The notes under the pieces were generated by a model, which did not search any database, had not been told where the DNA came from, and worked only from the letters and a program-made list of their open reading frames with translations. Shown here piece by piece: positions 11,002-21,766 of a DNA stretch of 64,000 bases (position 1 is its first letter; each line of letters opens with the position of its first letter). The translations under genes and the position numbers were made by a program. The DNA comes from Pyronema omphalodes (Eukaryota; Ascomycota; Pezizomycetes; Pezizales; Pyronemataceae), in assembly GCA_024516155.1 (NCBI GenBank), contig JAJJXM010000039.1, forward strand, positions 124,001 through 188,000, written 5' to 3'.

Positions 11002-12848
11002 CAGCCGTCATGGTAGTATCCGCCATGGGGTTGGTCTCCGTGGAGATGGCGCTCTGTGTATCGTCGGGGCGGGTCCTCTGCCATGCCTCTCGTACAGTGT
11101 TCACCTTGATGGGGCACTGGGTACTGTAGGCCCCGTGTTGGGTGTCCGGAAGGCGAGCGTCGGCGCAGTTGATGCACTTGTATACCGTGTGGATGCATTT
11201 GCGACCTTTAAGTGAGGGGCAGGCTGCGCACGGGTGGTATTCGGTCGGGTGGGTAAGGGCGCAGATGGCGCAGACGGGACCGTTATCTGCGGCGCAGGTA
11301 GCGTGGTGGTGGCCGAACTTTTGACATCTGCGGCACTGGTCAATGGAGCGGGCTGAGAAGAACTCAGTCATCCGGCGGGGTTCGAAGCGCATAACAACTT
11401 TCGTGCGTTTGAGAGTGTTATATTTGTCACTAGATCGGGGGGCTATCATTACGCTCGATGCTGACTTACCAGCCCTCTTCTCTGGGTGTGACATGTAGCG
11501 TGGTAGTGGGTAAGGTTGACATTGTGATTGCGTTCGATCTCATTCTTCAGGCGTGTCATGCCTTTCTCGGTCTCTGGGAAAAAGTCGGTCGGGATACCGT
11601 GGCCAGCCAGTTTGTACCACTTTTCATTAAGCCTAGGGGGAAGCAAAGAGGGATGTACACGTTGGGCCGCTTCGAGGATTAGGGGCAGGTCGGGGGTCAG
11701 TTCTTCTGGTGAGGTTTGCGGGGGGGGGGGGGGGGGGTGAGCATGAGGTTTCCTCGCATGTTGCATTTGACCGTCATGATGGAGATGTGGTCGGGAACCT
11801 TTGTTTCCCGGAGGGCAGCGTTGATGGATAGACCGATGGCCGCTTTCGCGCTATCTGGGAGGGAGCGGGGGTCTGGGCAGGGGATGATCATGTCTCTGGG
11901 GCTGGGGGGAGTTTTCTTTTGGGCTTTGGCAGGCTTAGGGGTGTGTTTAGGAGGCGTGGGGGCGGCACCGGGGAACAAACCTTTCGTTGCAGGTCCTTGT
12001 TGTTGCCATGGGGTGGAGGGGTTCGGATCGGGGCGGGGGGCGTGGACGGGGAGGGGATCTTGTGTTTCTTGAGCTCGTCTTCAGCTTCAAGATAGCGTTG
12101 TTTCTAGTAGGCAAGTTCCTTGGGGGAGGGGGCAGCGGGGGAGGGTGCATGAATAGAGGAGAGGTCGTAGGATTTGGGGGGAGGTGGAGGGGGGATAGGT
12201 GAGTTCTCGGGGGTGGAGGATTCGACGGGGGAAACAAGGGCTGAAATGACTTCGTTGGGGAGTATGCCGGGGCCAATACGGGACAGAAGATCGTGAATGG
12301 CACGGGTTGTGGATTGGTATTTGTGAATAGATCGGAACGCCTGGGAGATTCTGTCGTTCGTGGCCTGTCTGCGTGTCGGAACATGTCCATGGCGGTGTTG
12401 ACGGTGTTAGATAGTTGCTCGAGGGTCAAGGGGGAATTGTTGATGGGGGAGGTGTCAGCTATAAGTTGCGTGCATTTAACTCCAGCTACAACAGGAGTGG
12501 AATCTGTGGCGATGTGTGCCACGGAGTGGGCGGTGGATGTGGCTTGGCGCTTGTTATTTTGCAGGTGGTGTTGTGGACGGTGTAACGGGGGTCATTGTTG
12601 GTGATAGGGTCGGGGGTGTCGCAGTTCACGTCAGGTAGGGTTTTCTTATGATGGGGGGTCTTAGGGATGGCATTGGCATTGTTGCGGGTGGCAGGCGTGG
12701 GGGAGTCCGCGCAGGAAGACGCTTCGTTGTCGCTAGATTCGTCGCTGACGTCAGAGCACGTGTCTTCGTGCATTTCCGTGTCGGACACGTCGGACCCTTG
12801 CGGCTCCGCGTAAGTGCGTTTCTTCGTCGCGAGCGCCCGGGGGTGCTT
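10994..12848 (-). pseudogene. L1 LINE ORF1, Gag-like RNA-binding protein
   Basis: This is a Tad1-type ORF1. The C-terminal third (11494-10994) is clean and has three Cys/His fingers: CRRCQKFGHHHATC, CAICALTHPTEYHPC and a third starting CINCAD. Upstream the frame is broken near 11700, 11960 and 12500, and an 18-base G-run (11720-11737) breaks it further. The acidic N-terminus (TEMHEDTCSDVSDESSDNEA) matches L2 (VEMHADTCSGVIKDSSDDDA). The start is cut off by H1, which is inserted at 12849. Confidence 0.8.
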
Positions 12849-14818
12849 GTTTGTTTGTTTGTTTGTTTGTTTATTCATTACTCGTATGCAACCTTATTGG
12901 TTATGACGAGAGTACAGGTTTATAGTACATGGAAAGTCAAAAGCAAAAACAAAACAAAGTCCCGTCTCTACCTCCGCTGATCCTCCCTTAGGCTGTGATT
13001 TTGTGGTCCTGTCCCCACTATTACTTCGTTGGTCTTGTTGTCCAACCGCGTCTGCTGTTCCAGTGCCCTGTTCGCACAGAGGCCACCGCGCCGGGTGTCC
13101 CCTCTATCCTCCACCCTTCCCCTCCCATTTTTAACCATTTTCCGCCTTTATTTCCTCCCACACAGCAAAAACAAAACCAAAGCAAAGTTAAACAGCCGCC
13201 GGGCCACCCGTGCCCCCGCTCTCCTCTCCTCTCTCCCTCCTCCGCCGGTGTCTCCTGACTCTTTGCCCTTTGAGACACCCGGGCCCGCCCTGCCCCTCTT
13301 CTCCTCCCCTCTCTCCCCTTCTCCTTCCTTCTTCCTCAGCCTTCTCACTGCTCCCCCTCGCATCTCTCCCCTTCTTGTCGGCTGTGTTGTCAGTCCAAGA
13401 TTGCCATTCCCAAGCACAATCTGGACGTTGATGCCTCCGCTCTTGACGACTTCTGCCCAAGTCTTCTTTGCAGAGGAGGTTGTCGTTCTGGGTTGGTGGG
13501 TATTCTTTCCCCGGCCACCATTTGTTGTAGGGGTCTTGCTGGGTGTCACTGCCGTAGGTGTCGTCTCCTTCGCTTTCTGCTTCTTCCTCTGTGTAGCCTT
13601 TGCCTCCACAGTCTTCCATCCATCGGTCTCAGCAGGGGCAGTGCTTGGGGCGTCGGGTAGAGGTGTGTCCTGAGCAGATGGACTGTCAGGGTGAGGTTCC
13701 GGTGGCGCTTCGGTCGACGTGATCGCGAGGAGAGGTAGGGGGGGCATAGGCTTGAGGGCATCAAGCTTGTCCTGGGCGGCGGTAGTCGCATGTTTCGAGT
13801 GCATCAGGCTTCGCACCGGTGATGCCGCTCTCGGTTTGTGGTTCACCGGTCTTCTGTTTGTCGGTGAGGTGGGTTCGGTGTACTGGTCGCTTCCCCTCCG
13901 CTTTCTCTTGCCAGGAGGGTTGCGAACAGCGTCCAGACATCCTGAATGTCATGTTGGACGACGGACAGTTGCATAGTCATCTCTTCCATCGCTGAGGAAG
14001 AGGCCGTGAGGTTCGGTGAGGGGGGCGGCCAAAATGACTTGGTGCTATTCGTCGATTTTCTTCGTCATGGCGTCCACAGCAGCCTTGAGAGCTGCTGTTT
14101 CTGCCTGCGTACAGTCGTATGCTGCGCGCAGCTTCGTGTTTTCGCCGAGCAGAACGTTGAATTTCGTCATCATGACGTCGAATCTGTGGCGCATCTCATC
14201 GCTGTTGTTGCGTATGGTGTCATCGAGGGTATTGAAGCGTCGCTGTGTATCCCGGTGGATCTGTTGTATCCCCAGGAAGTTGGCTCCAGTGAGTTCGGCG
14301 TGATTGTTTTCAAACAGTTGATCTAGGGTGTCATAGTCGTCATCAACTGCGACTGCCTCGTTAATTGCAGATACGAAGAGGCGACGGTAGGTTCTGAACC
14401 GGCTGTGTTCAGTTGTCGCCTGTTGCTGCTGTGTTGAAGCCGAAGGAACTGGTGATCCTGCCAAGACCACACTCTGGAAGGGCTTTCCAGCGATGGTTCC
14501 ATCAACTTCATCAACTTTTCCATCTCTTTCATCAAATGTAGGATTGGATCCATCATGAGGAAGGTCGGCTAGAACACCGTTTCGATCGTCGGGTGTTGTT
14601 CTGTCGTTGTTTTGGCGACATTTCGTGAGGTGGGGTAAGCCAAACTCGTGAAAACTCTGATTTTGCGACCAAAGTCAACAAAAACAACGTAGAATTCCCT
14701 GAAAATTCGGAGAATAACGTAACAGAGTGCTGCGAATCCGAATCCGATGAGAAAACCGGGGGTTTCGGTGCTCGTGTTGAGAATGCAGGGGGGGGGTCGC
14801 CGTTGCCGTGTGGTGTTC
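12849..14818 (-). mobile_element. H1: ORF1-only LINE-like element
   Basis: This ~1.97-kb element on the minus strand ends in (AAAC)n (complement 12849-12873). It is flanked by a target duplication: CGCCCGGGGGTGCTT at 12834-12848 and CGCCCGAGGGGGGGTGCTT at 14819-14837, differing only in G-runs and one A. It is about as similar to H2 along its whole length as assembly noise allows. It has a poly-C 5' start like L1 and L2, and a 3' UTR and terminal stem-loop like L4, but no endonuclease or RT. Confidence 0.82.
13148..14640 (-). pseudogene. H1 coiled-coil ORF1-like protein, frameshifted
   Basis: The N-terminal half (to 14045) has a helical, coiled-coil-like region (MRHRFDVMMTKFNVLLGEN, then TQAETAALKAAVDAM). 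The C-terminal half (13846 onward) is proline- and lysine-rich and contains KKTWAEVVKSGGINVQIV, a W-x-x-V-V-K-x-G motif typical of Tad1 ORF1 proteins. The halves are in different frames and H1 has an in-frame TAG between them. The region downstream of the WAEVV motif is open but purine-rich and resembles the LINE 3' UTR, so it may not be protein. No convincing ATG is seen. Confidence 0.6.
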
Positions 14819-15174
14819 CGCCCGAGGGGGGGTGCTTTGTCGGGGGCCGGGGTTGTTCTCAACAGCGGAGGATCGGGGAGGCATCGGAGTCTCGGAATAA
14901 TGTTGTTTTTGCGGTGGCGACAAGGAATCGGCAATTAAGATGATGATTTTTGATGTGTGTGGGGGGGGGCGGTGTTGAAGGAACCGGTTCGCGGGGCTCT
15001 TCTCAGGGGCCCGAAAACTCTTTTTCGATGAAAACTCAAGGAAAAGAGAGAGCCTCGTCTGGAAAGGCTGCGAATAGGTATCCGGGGCTGCCGAACAATA
15101 ATCAGCGATAAATCTTGCGATTTCGGCGTGGTTGTTGAAAAGGCAGGGGGGGGGGGTCGCTCCTTGCTTGGGGT
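14819..15174 (-). other. L1 LINE 5' end
   Basis: This is the 5' untranslated part and possible ORF1 start of L1, matching L2 at about 35930-36270. It starts (minus strand) after about 15174 with a run of C and TGCCTTTTCAACAAC, shared with L2 and, in shorter form, with the H elements. Position 15175 marks the switch to B1 RNase H sequence, so L1 appears full length at its 5' end. Confidence 0.7.
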
Positions 15175-16579
15175 GGTGGTGCCCTCCTCGAAGTGGGGAC
15201 GCCATTCTTCGAAACATCAAACTATTGCCAGTAGTTCCTTTTCATAAATTTTGTAATTGCATTCCGCCAAGGAATGCTTTTTGGAGTAGAATGCAACGTG
15301 ATGCAGTACGTTATCATCGTCGTATTGTGACAAACACTCCAGCGGACACTCAATCAGATGCGTCCGTCTCCACCACCATCGGCTTTTCGTAGTCAAAATG
15401 CTTCAGGATCGGTGCTGTAGTGAACGTATTTTTCAAGCGATCAAAGGCGTTGTGCTGGTCCTTGGCCCAGGTGAAGGGAATCGCTTTCCCGTCTTGTTTT
15501 TCGGTTAACGCCGTCAGGGGGGAGACCACTCTGGAGTGGTCTTTAATGAATCATCGGTAGAAATTCGCGAATCGGAGGAATTCTTCACCTGTTGTGAATT
15601 GGTCGGTTCCTGCCAGTCCCTGACCGACGCCACCTTGGAATCCATCATGCAGGCGCCGTCACGGCCGATGTTGTACCCTAGGTATTGGACTTCGGCTTTG
15701 GCAAACTTGCATTTCTCAGGCTTCAAATGCAACTTTTTTGGTTTAAGTCGCTCCAAGATTTTCCGGACATGCGAGGTGTGATCGGGCTTCGTTTCCGAGA
15801 ATACGAGGATATCGTCCAGATACGCAGTGCAGAACTGGTCCAATTACGGTCGTAATACGTCATTCATGAACGCTTGGAAATCGGCAGGCGCGTTGAGGAG
15901 CTCCAAAGGCATCACTTTCGATTTGAACAATCCGTACCTTGTGCGGAATGCCGTTTTCCACTCTTCTCCTTCTGCCATCCTTATCAGGTTATAGGTGCTA
16001 TGGACGTCCAGGGTTGTAAAATACTCGGCTTTCGAGCGATTCATCATCGTTTTTGTATTAGCGGCAGCGGGTACCAATCCTTTTCAGTCCCTTCATTCAT
16101 TTTCAGTAATCCACGCACAAGCATAAGGATCTGTCCAATTTCTTCACAAACAGTATAGGCGAGGCGGCAGACGATTGAGATCGTTGAATGAACCCCTTTT
16201 CCAGATTATCGTCCAACCAGGCTTTCAGGGAGTGCAGGTCGTCACGCGACAATGCATATAGGGGACCGCAGTGGGGGACGAATCCCTCCTTCAACGGGAT
16301 CTTGTGGTCGTAGGGTTGGTGTGGGGGGAGTTCCTTCACCTTGCCTTCCTTGAATGCTTCGAGGTAGTCGTTGTACTCTTCGGGCATCATGGCCCTTGAT
16401 TCGTCGTCTGTGAGGGGGGGTCCGTCCTCTAGTGCGACCGTGATTTCTCCCAAGGATAGTGAAAAGACAGTCAGGCTCTTGTCTTCTACGATTTCTTCGA
16501 AATCGGAGATTGTCAGGCTGGAAATTTCCATCGGTGGTTTTTCCGTGGGGTCAAGGACCGCGTTTTCCAGTTCCGGCAT
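15175..16579 (-). pseudogene. pol: B1 reverse transcriptase and RNase H
   Basis: In order: the pre-RT linker (LPPHQPYDHKIPLKEG, typical of Ty3 RT entry); ILFVKKLDRSLCLCVDY; then in another frame [39 protein letters not shown], a stop, and YLDDILVFSE (catalytic YLDD near 15810); and RNase H with VETDASDW and KELLAIV near 15210-15400. Stops and frameshifts are frequent. In LDVHSTYN the usual [16 protein letters not shown] arginine-glycine pair is changed. It runs into L1 at 15174. Confidence 0.85.
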
Positions 16580-16583
16580 GGTA

Positions 16584-17374
16584 TGTCACAACGCTCCCGT
16601 GACATGCTCCTGGCCTCCGCCGTCACCACCGCAGGGCTATGGGTGATCGTCATCACCCTAGCAACCTGTTACGCTGTCATGAAGTAAAGGGATAGGGTTA
16701 GGGCAAGGGGCTGGGCCCCTTGCCGAGGATTTCCATATGTTCGGAGTTATTTCTTATTTGGATTTCTTTTAGGTATTACGGCGGCTAGGAAATTGTTGGA
16801 ATCTTTTACTTCTCTCTTTTGGTATGTACTCTTTCTTTACTATTTGGAATCACGGCGGTTAGCCAGGAAGTTATCTCTTTCGGTATGTACTCTTTCTTTG
16901 CTATTTGGAATCACGGCGGTTAGCCGGTTAGTTAGTTATCTTTTGGTATGTACTCTTTCCTTGTTATTATTATTTGGAATTATGGCGGTTAGTTATCTTG
17001 CTTTCTTATTTGGAATTACGGCGGTTGGCAAATGTTGGGGAATGTTGGTCATGTATGTAGTATCACGGCGGTTAGCATTGGAAGCATTCTCCGCAGGCGG
17101 AGAATGCTGAGTCACGAGTCATGAAGGAACAAGTTAAGAGGAGGAAATTTGTATGTAGTTTATTTCTTCACGCAATCAAGTTTCTATTTACCACAATCCT
17201 ATCTACAAAAGTTCCCTTGTGATTTCCCATCTCTCCAAACTCACCTGTGATTTCCCAGCCCACAAACCCTTGCCCTTTCCCCACTTACCAGCCTTACCTA
17301 ACCCGCCGCCGCTCTCCTCGCCGCCGAAACCCCGCGCTGCCTGTCGTCAGTAACCGTGGATACGGATTCTGATA
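16584..17374 (+). repeat. A3: solo family-A LTR inside B1 pol
   Basis: A 791-bp family-A LTR with no internal region. The right flank is GGTAT (17375-17379); the left flank reads GGTA directly before TGTCAC, which fits GGTAT if one T of a TT pair was lost. Removing the LTR and one duplication joins the minus-strand protease-side codons HERDID-T to M-PELENAV in one frame. A solo LTR normally arises by recombination between the two LTRs of a full element. Confidence 0.93.
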
Positions 17375-17790
17375 GGTATCTATGTCGCGCTCGTGGATGT
17401 CGGGAGGGGTCCTGGGGTCGAGGCCCTCGACACCGGTCATGCTTACTGGCAGCGGGGTACAGTTTCTCAGGCAATATTGAAAATCAAAGCTCACAGTATT
17501 GGAGCTAAAGCTGATCATTAAATCATGCTTTTTTAGCGAGGGGTTGCCCAGTACCACCGGATAGTGGCCTAGTGTCGTAACTAACATAGGCAGGGTTTGC
17601 GAGTGACCGTTGATGGTGCACTCTACTTGGGCGAGGTGGGTGATCTTTCCTGAGGAAATTGGTCGGCCGTCAATCACTTCGACCGTTGGGGCTGCCGGGT
17701 AAGGGTGTTACGGGGAGTTTGTGATGGCTGGCAAAATTGCGGTCCACAAATGCAATGCCAGTGTCGCCGCAGTTGACGAGCGCTACTGTC
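17375..17790 (-). pseudogene. B1 aspartic protease
   Basis: This is the retropepsin-like domain of family-B pol. The active-site region reads ALVNCGDTGIAFVD near 17765, where family members normally have an Asp in place of this Asn, so this copy looks inactive. A frameshift near 17690 moves the rest (IDGRPISSGKITHLAQVEC, then YPVVLGNPSLKKHDLMIS, the hydrophobic I/V-L-G-x-P/W-L motif) to another frame. It is joined to RT at 16579 once A3 is removed. Confidence 0.8.
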
Positions 17791-17933
17791 TTCACGGAGT
17801 GGTTATCAGATCACAAAGAACAAGAGAGCACAGATGTCTGCATTCTACTTTGCCTTTAAATCTTGCTCCGGATGATAATATTGTGTCCGCAATAATTCCT
17901 CTACCAGCGACAGAGCCATCTTGCTGCTGCTGG
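17791..17933 (-). other. B1 gag-pol spacer
   Basis: The minus strand here can be read as a short degraded stretch (SLVEELLRTQYYHPEQ) ending in stops before the protease. It ends in TTGCTGCTGCTGG (17921-17933), the left copy of the H3 target duplication. Confidence 0.5.
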
Positions 17934-18591
17934 TTTTTTTATTTATTTATTTATTCATACACGCATCCAACCGTGAGGTTATGGCGGAATCTACAAATTA
18001 AATACAATGTTAAGAACCTGGGGGTGATGCCAGGTCCCCACTGGGTAAGCCCCAGAGCTGTCAATGTTGGTGGGAGTGTAGTCTCCCAAGTCTCGCCGTG
18101 CAGTTTTTCATCTAGCGTCGTCAGATCCAAGGAGCCCTGTGCGCTCAGAGGCCACCTTGCCGGGTCGATCCCCCATTAACTCCACCGTTCCCCTCCCATT
18201 TTTGACCATTTTTCCGCCTTTATTTCCTCCACAAAGCAAAAACAAAACCAAAGCAATGTTAAACAGCCACCGGGCCACCTGCGGCCCCACTCGCCTCTCC
18301 CCTCTCAACTCCTCGGCTGGTGTCTCCTGACTCTTTGCCCTTTCAGATTCCCGGGCCAGCCCTGCGCATCTTCTCCTCCCCTCTCTCCCCTTCTCCCTCC
18401 TTCTTCCTCAGCCTTCTCGCTGCCCCGCCTCGCCTCTCTCCCCTTCTTGTCGCTGGTGTCGTGAGTCCAAGATTGCCATTCCCAAGCACAATCTTGACGT
18501 TGATGCCTCCGCCCTTGACGACCTCTACCCAAGTCTTCTTTGCGGGGGGGGTTGTCTGTCTGGGTTGGTGGGTATTCTTTCCCCTTCCACC
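17934..18591 (-). mobile_element. H3: 5'-truncated H/LINE 3'-end copy
   Basis: This 658-bp insertion has its 3' end at the left: an (AAAT)n tail (complement ~17934-17954), then the terminal stem-loop (17967-17984) and the purine-rich 3' region seen in H1, H2 and L4. Its 5' end breaks off inside the KTW(A/V)EVVK motif near 18570. It is bounded by a perfect 13-bp duplication, TTGCTGCTGCTGG (17921-17933 and 18592-18604), the mark of target-primed reverse transcription. Confidence 0.92.
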
Positions 18592-18642
18592 TTGCTGCTG
18601 CTGGCCTACTCATTTCCCGAAATGACATCCTCTCCATTGACC

Positions 18643-20193
18643 AATTCAACACTTGGCCTTCACGTTAGTCTTTTCGCGACACGAGGCTGCCATGTGGCCA
18701 AGGCCACCGCAGTAGAGACAATGTCCTTCTGACAAACGAGTAGCGCGCTCTTCTGCAGACAGTTCTTAGCGGGGTCCTTGGGCAGTGGCCTGATTACTGG
18801 AAGTGGTCGGTTGACTGGGCGACAGGTGTGGTGCGGCTTGTTGAGGGGGGGGGTGGTGGTAGTAGGTTTGGCTGGCCGACGGTTGGTGCGCAGCTTTCGA
18901 AGGTTTTCAAGGGCTCTCAATGGAGAGTCCAGCTTCTGGCATTGATCTACGAACTCGTGCATGGTGGTGGTTGGGGGTGCGCCGACCAGCTTCTCGTGTA
19001 ATTCGATGGATAGGCCGTTCCTCAGAGCGTCCATAGTGGCAGCTTCGTCCCAGCCCAGTTCTGCGACCAGGCGGGAGAACTCAGCGTAGTAGTCGGAAAA
19101 CTCTCGATTGTTTTGGCGGAGGTTCGGAAGTTTGAAACGAGCCGTTGCGCGCTCGTCGGGGTCTCCGAAGGTTGGTTGCAAAATCTTGATGACGTCCTCG
19201 ACGTCATTCAGGGCCCAGCGGTTCCCATTATCTTGGATGTATGGGAGGATCTGGTCGAGGGCGCGTCTGCGGAGGCGCCCCATAGCGTATGAAATTCGTC
19301 TGGGGGGGGCGGGAAGCGCAATTCATCACTTACCAATTTGATCCGACGCAGGGAAACAAATCGGCACAGGTATTCCTTGTTGGAACCATCGAAGGTTGGC
19401 GGGTCAGAAATCTTATCGCCGGAAACTCCAATGCCGGGAGAGGCGGGCAACGCGTTGATGAGGTCACGTTGGCGGGTGATCTCCTTCTCGTAATACTGGT
19501 TTTCGTTTGCATCCGTTTGATCTTCAGGAGTCAAGAGGATTTCCGGGTTTCGGGGGCGGAGTCTTGTGACTGGGGCGATGATTGCAGCGGGGGCGGGGGC
19601 TGGTGCTGTGGCGGGGGCCAGGGTAGGAGGCGCAGCGGCTTGGGGGACGCTGTAGGGTCCGTTAGGGTAGACCTGTACGGACCGGGTCTGGATAACGACG
19701 GGGGGGGGGTGGGTGCAACGGTTGTAGGTTCCGGGGAGCGGGAAGCGACAGGGCTTGAGATGCGGGTGCTGGTGCGGGAGGCGGGGGTCTCGGTAAGATT
19801 GTTCAAAACGTAGCCGGTGGGGTGGACCTGGGCATCCAGCATCGACTGGATAAGTTGTTTGGTAAATGTAACAGGGTCATGACCACCGGGAACTGGGTCA
19901 TGGATGGAGGTGGCGTTGACAATCTGTGGCCCAGGGCCTTCTTCGATTATTTTAACGTGCATCTCCGTTGGTTCGGAGAGTTGGCTTAAGCTTCATGGTG
20001 TGGCAGTGGTACTCCTGGCAATCGTAAACCTGGAGCTCCCAACGGATGGCAAGGTAGCCGAAATTCTCTGCCCGTCGGATGGTTCTTCTGATGGCTCCAG
20101 CGACACGGTTGGGAATTCCACTGTCTCAGGTAGGGTATTATTTTCCAAGGCTTGCTTTAAGGTTTGAGTCCAGGCAGAACCGGTTTGGTTCAT
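18643..20193 (-). pseudogene. gag: B1 gag with zinc knuckle
   Basis: This is the capsid protein of family B. The first ATG is at 20193 (MNQTGSAWTQTLKQAL), followed by a proline-rich stretch, a Ty3-type capsid core (KISDPPTFDGSNKEYLCRF near 19410, then WALNDVEDVIKILQPTFGDP and FSDYYAEFSRLVAELGW near 19070) and a CX2CX4HX4C knuckle, CLYCGGLGHMAASC, near 18700 in a shifted frame. Frameshifts lie near 19980, 19530, 19270 and 18760. It starts just inside the 5' LTR boundary. Confidence 0.82.
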
Positions 20194-20595
20194 GCGTGCC
20201 GGTGGAATTGCGTGAAAGAACGTAATGTCAGGAACTTGAACCGAAGTTCGAAGGACACGCTGAGCACTACCGGGGAAACAGGGCTAGGCTAGGCTCCGGG
20301 CGCCGAAACGGGGAAACAAGGACCGAAGTGCTTGACGAACGGGCGGCACACTGAACAAGGACAAGGACAGGGACAAGAGTCACGTAAGTCTTGCGACGAA
20401 GAGAGAGTGTGAATTCTTAAAAAGGTCACGAAGAAGCACAAGACGTTCGATGGCAAACTCAGTCGACGGGGAGGCAAGCCTCCTCATGTACAAAGGGCGG
20501 CCAGCACTCTTGCTGGGCCGTCAACCAACATCGCTGCATGTTCTGGCTTTCCATTCTCCATCATCCAACCTACGACGCAACGGCCCCTACAGCTC

Positions 20596-21766
20596 TTTTT
20601 TTTTTTTTTTTTTTTTTCCCCGCTGGATTACACAGCCATCCTCGGACTCCGGACAGGACATGGGTACTTTCTGAGCTGCCTCGCCCGACCTCTGTCGAAC
20701 ACATACCCAGCACGCTCATGCATCTGCCCCATCGACCCTCCTCAGACACCTCGACACCTCCTCCTAAGTTGTCCCGAGTTCCAGGACGCTCACACAACCC
20801 TCCGGCAGGACCTCAAGATCACCCGCTACGCTCCACTCAACATGGAATCCATCCTGAACACCAAATCCGGCACGCAGGCTCTCCCTGATTTCATCTCCGT
20901 GACCAAGGTCGCTACATCGGTCTGGGCCCATACCCGGTTAAACGAAGCTCGTACAAGGGAGCAGACCCCCTCTTTCGTTGACTAAGCTGACCACAGTGAC
21001 AAACCCCTCTCGCGCGCACAAGGCTCGACTTGCTGCATCTTCTTTTTCATTTTAATTTCCTTTTCATTTTACGTTTGTTCTTACCCAGGTTTTAATTCTC
21101 GTCCTGGTTTTTTAACTTTTCCTTTATGTTTTATTCCTTATGGCGTTTGTTTGAGTACTTTGAATTTCCGGGGAGAACAGGATCAAGGAGAGCGGCAAGA
21201 ACAACGAAGGGAGATGTAAGGGGACGACGTGAAGAGAGGAGAACGGCGGGAGAAACGGGTGGGAGGAAGCGGGACGGCGAGAAGGAGGGCAGCGGGGGAG
21301 GTGATTTTTCTTTTGTCTTTGTCTTTTCTTTGTACCCGAGGAGGATTTCTTTTGTTTCAAAGGGCGGAAGGGGCGGAGAGTAGACCAGGAGAGAGGGGCG
21401 TGGGGAAGGGGCAGCAGGGGCTGGCGGGAGTAATTATTTCATTTGTAGCGGAGGAAACAAAGGCGGGAAAAGAAAACTGAAAATGGGAAGGGGAAGGGAG
21501 GAGGAAAGGGAGGAACCCGGCGAGGTGGCCTCTGTGCAAGCAGGGCACTGGAACAAGAGACGCGATATGGACAACACACCCTAGTAGTAACAGTGGGGAC
21601 AGACCCCACCACACAGCCGGGAAGGGAAGGGGGGAAGATGGAGGTGGAGGCCAATGGGTTTTTTGCTTTCTATGTTTTTCTTCTTTTCTTTTGTAATTAT
21701 CTGTCCCTTGTCATAACCTTAAGGTTGCAAACAAGTAATGGAAATACAAATAAACAAACAAACAAA
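20596..21766 (+). mobile_element. L4: 5'-truncated Tad1-like LINE
   Basis: This plus-strand insertion in the B1 LTR is flanked by a perfect 12-bp duplication, CCCCTACAGCTC (20584-20595 and 21767-21778). It holds the last 120 codons of ORF2, a ~760-base 3' UTR, a stem-loop near 21713-21729 and an (AAAC)n tail. Its 5' junction has a run of 22 T (20596-20617), which is unusual. The 3' UTR is shared with H1, H2 and H3. Confidence 0.92.
20623..20985 (+). pseudogene. L4 ORF2 C-terminus with Cys/His knuckle
   Basis: A clean 120-codon frame encodes the C-terminal tail of a LINE ORF2: ILGLRTGHGYFLSCLARPL, then C-x-C (SCICPI), TPRHLLLSCPEF, the C-C-H-C type knuckle that follows the RNase H in Tad1-type LINEs. 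The same region in L3 reads ILAFRSGHGYFLDRL and LCHLMLRCPTF. There is no start of its own; the upstream part was lost by 5' truncation. Confidence 0.85.

Noticed and set aside
13021..13673. Long plus-strand frames (for example 13029-13673, 214 codons) over H1
   Set aside because: They are the complement of the purine-rich H 3' region; composition (S, P, L-rich) and the coding evidence on the minus strand show they are shadows.
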